Origin: Candidatus Latescibacterota bacterium
Lineage (GTDB): Bacteria > Krumholzibacteriota > Krumholzibacteriia > Krumholzibacteriales > WJIX01
Reading direction: 5' to 3'
Length of the DNA: 5,278 nt
Assembly: GCA_030643145.1 (NCBI GenBank)
Contig: DAOWMJ010000151.1
Span: 1-5,278 of the forward strand
Shown: piece by piece, positions 5,266 through 5,278 of the stretch
How positions within the stretch are numbered: the stretch's first letter is position 1
How the letters are laid out: each line of letters opens with the position of its first letter
Program-made: the position numbers and the translations under genes
Notes under the pieces: model-generated
Database searches by the model: none
Told to the model about the DNA's origin: nothing
Seen by the model: only the letters and a program-made list of their open reading frames with translations

Positions 5266-5278
5266 CGGCTGTTTTTAA

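Noticed and set aside
1..5278. Insertion sequences, CRISPR arrays, tRNA or rRNA genes
   Set aside because: I saw no transposase-like frame, terminal repeats, regularly spaced repeats, tRNA cloverleaf or rRNA-like sequence. The window is filled by the pilus genes and their regulatory gaps.

Overview
All genes in this window lie on the minus strand, so the text below follows transcription from high to low coordinates. It is a type IV pilus (T4P) locus in the order major pilin (pilA), ABC-transporter ATPase, ABC-2 permease, membrane-anchored TPR protein, prepilin peptidase (pilD), pilM. The last gene runs off the left edge, probably only a few codons before its stop. The order closely resembles the Myxococcus xanthus cluster pilA-pilG-pilH-pilI-pilD-pilM-N-O-P-Q, in which an ABC transporter (PilH/PilI) sits between pilin and PilD. 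Related arrangements are known in other deltaproteobacteria-like and uncultured lineages. By eye the base composition is moderate, with AT-rich intergenic regions. The sequence supports a Gram-negative (diderm) bacterium using RpoN; I cannot name a phylum with confidence.

Layout: (1) 5206-5278, pilA leader: a perfect TATAAT -10 box, a 9-bp hairpin at the predicted mRNA 5' end, and a near-perfect Shine-Dalgarno. (2) 4771-5205, class III-type prepilin with an unusual Cys-X3-Cys-His in its N-terminal helix. (3) 4711-4742, strong intrinsic terminator isolating pilA. (4) 4516-4710, leader region with a sigma-54-type -24/-12 element at 4678-4693. (5) 1285-4515, four tightly packed genes (gaps of 30 and 7 nt, then a 4-nt overlap): ABC ATPase, permease, TPR protein, PilD. 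(6) 1054-1284, intergenic region with a second, very good sigma-54-type element at 1153-1168 and an upstream dyad at 1242-1256 about where an enhancer-binding activator would sit. (7) 1-1053, pilM.

How it works together: PilD cleaves and N-methylates prepilin at the inner membrane. PilM is the cytoplasmic actin-like component of the alignment complex; its usual partners PilN, PilO, PilP and PilQ would be expected beyond the left edge. The ABC transporter and TPR protein are probably a pilus-biogenesis accessory module whose substrate is unknown. The regulatory reading, an inference, is a pilin unit with a housekeeping-type promoter and two machinery units with sigma-54-type promoters. That would differ from the well-known case in which pilA itself is the RpoN/PilR target. 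The points most worth a second look are the two sigma-54-type sites, the paired cysteines in the pilin helix, the terminal leader hairpin and the poorly understood ABC-TPR module.
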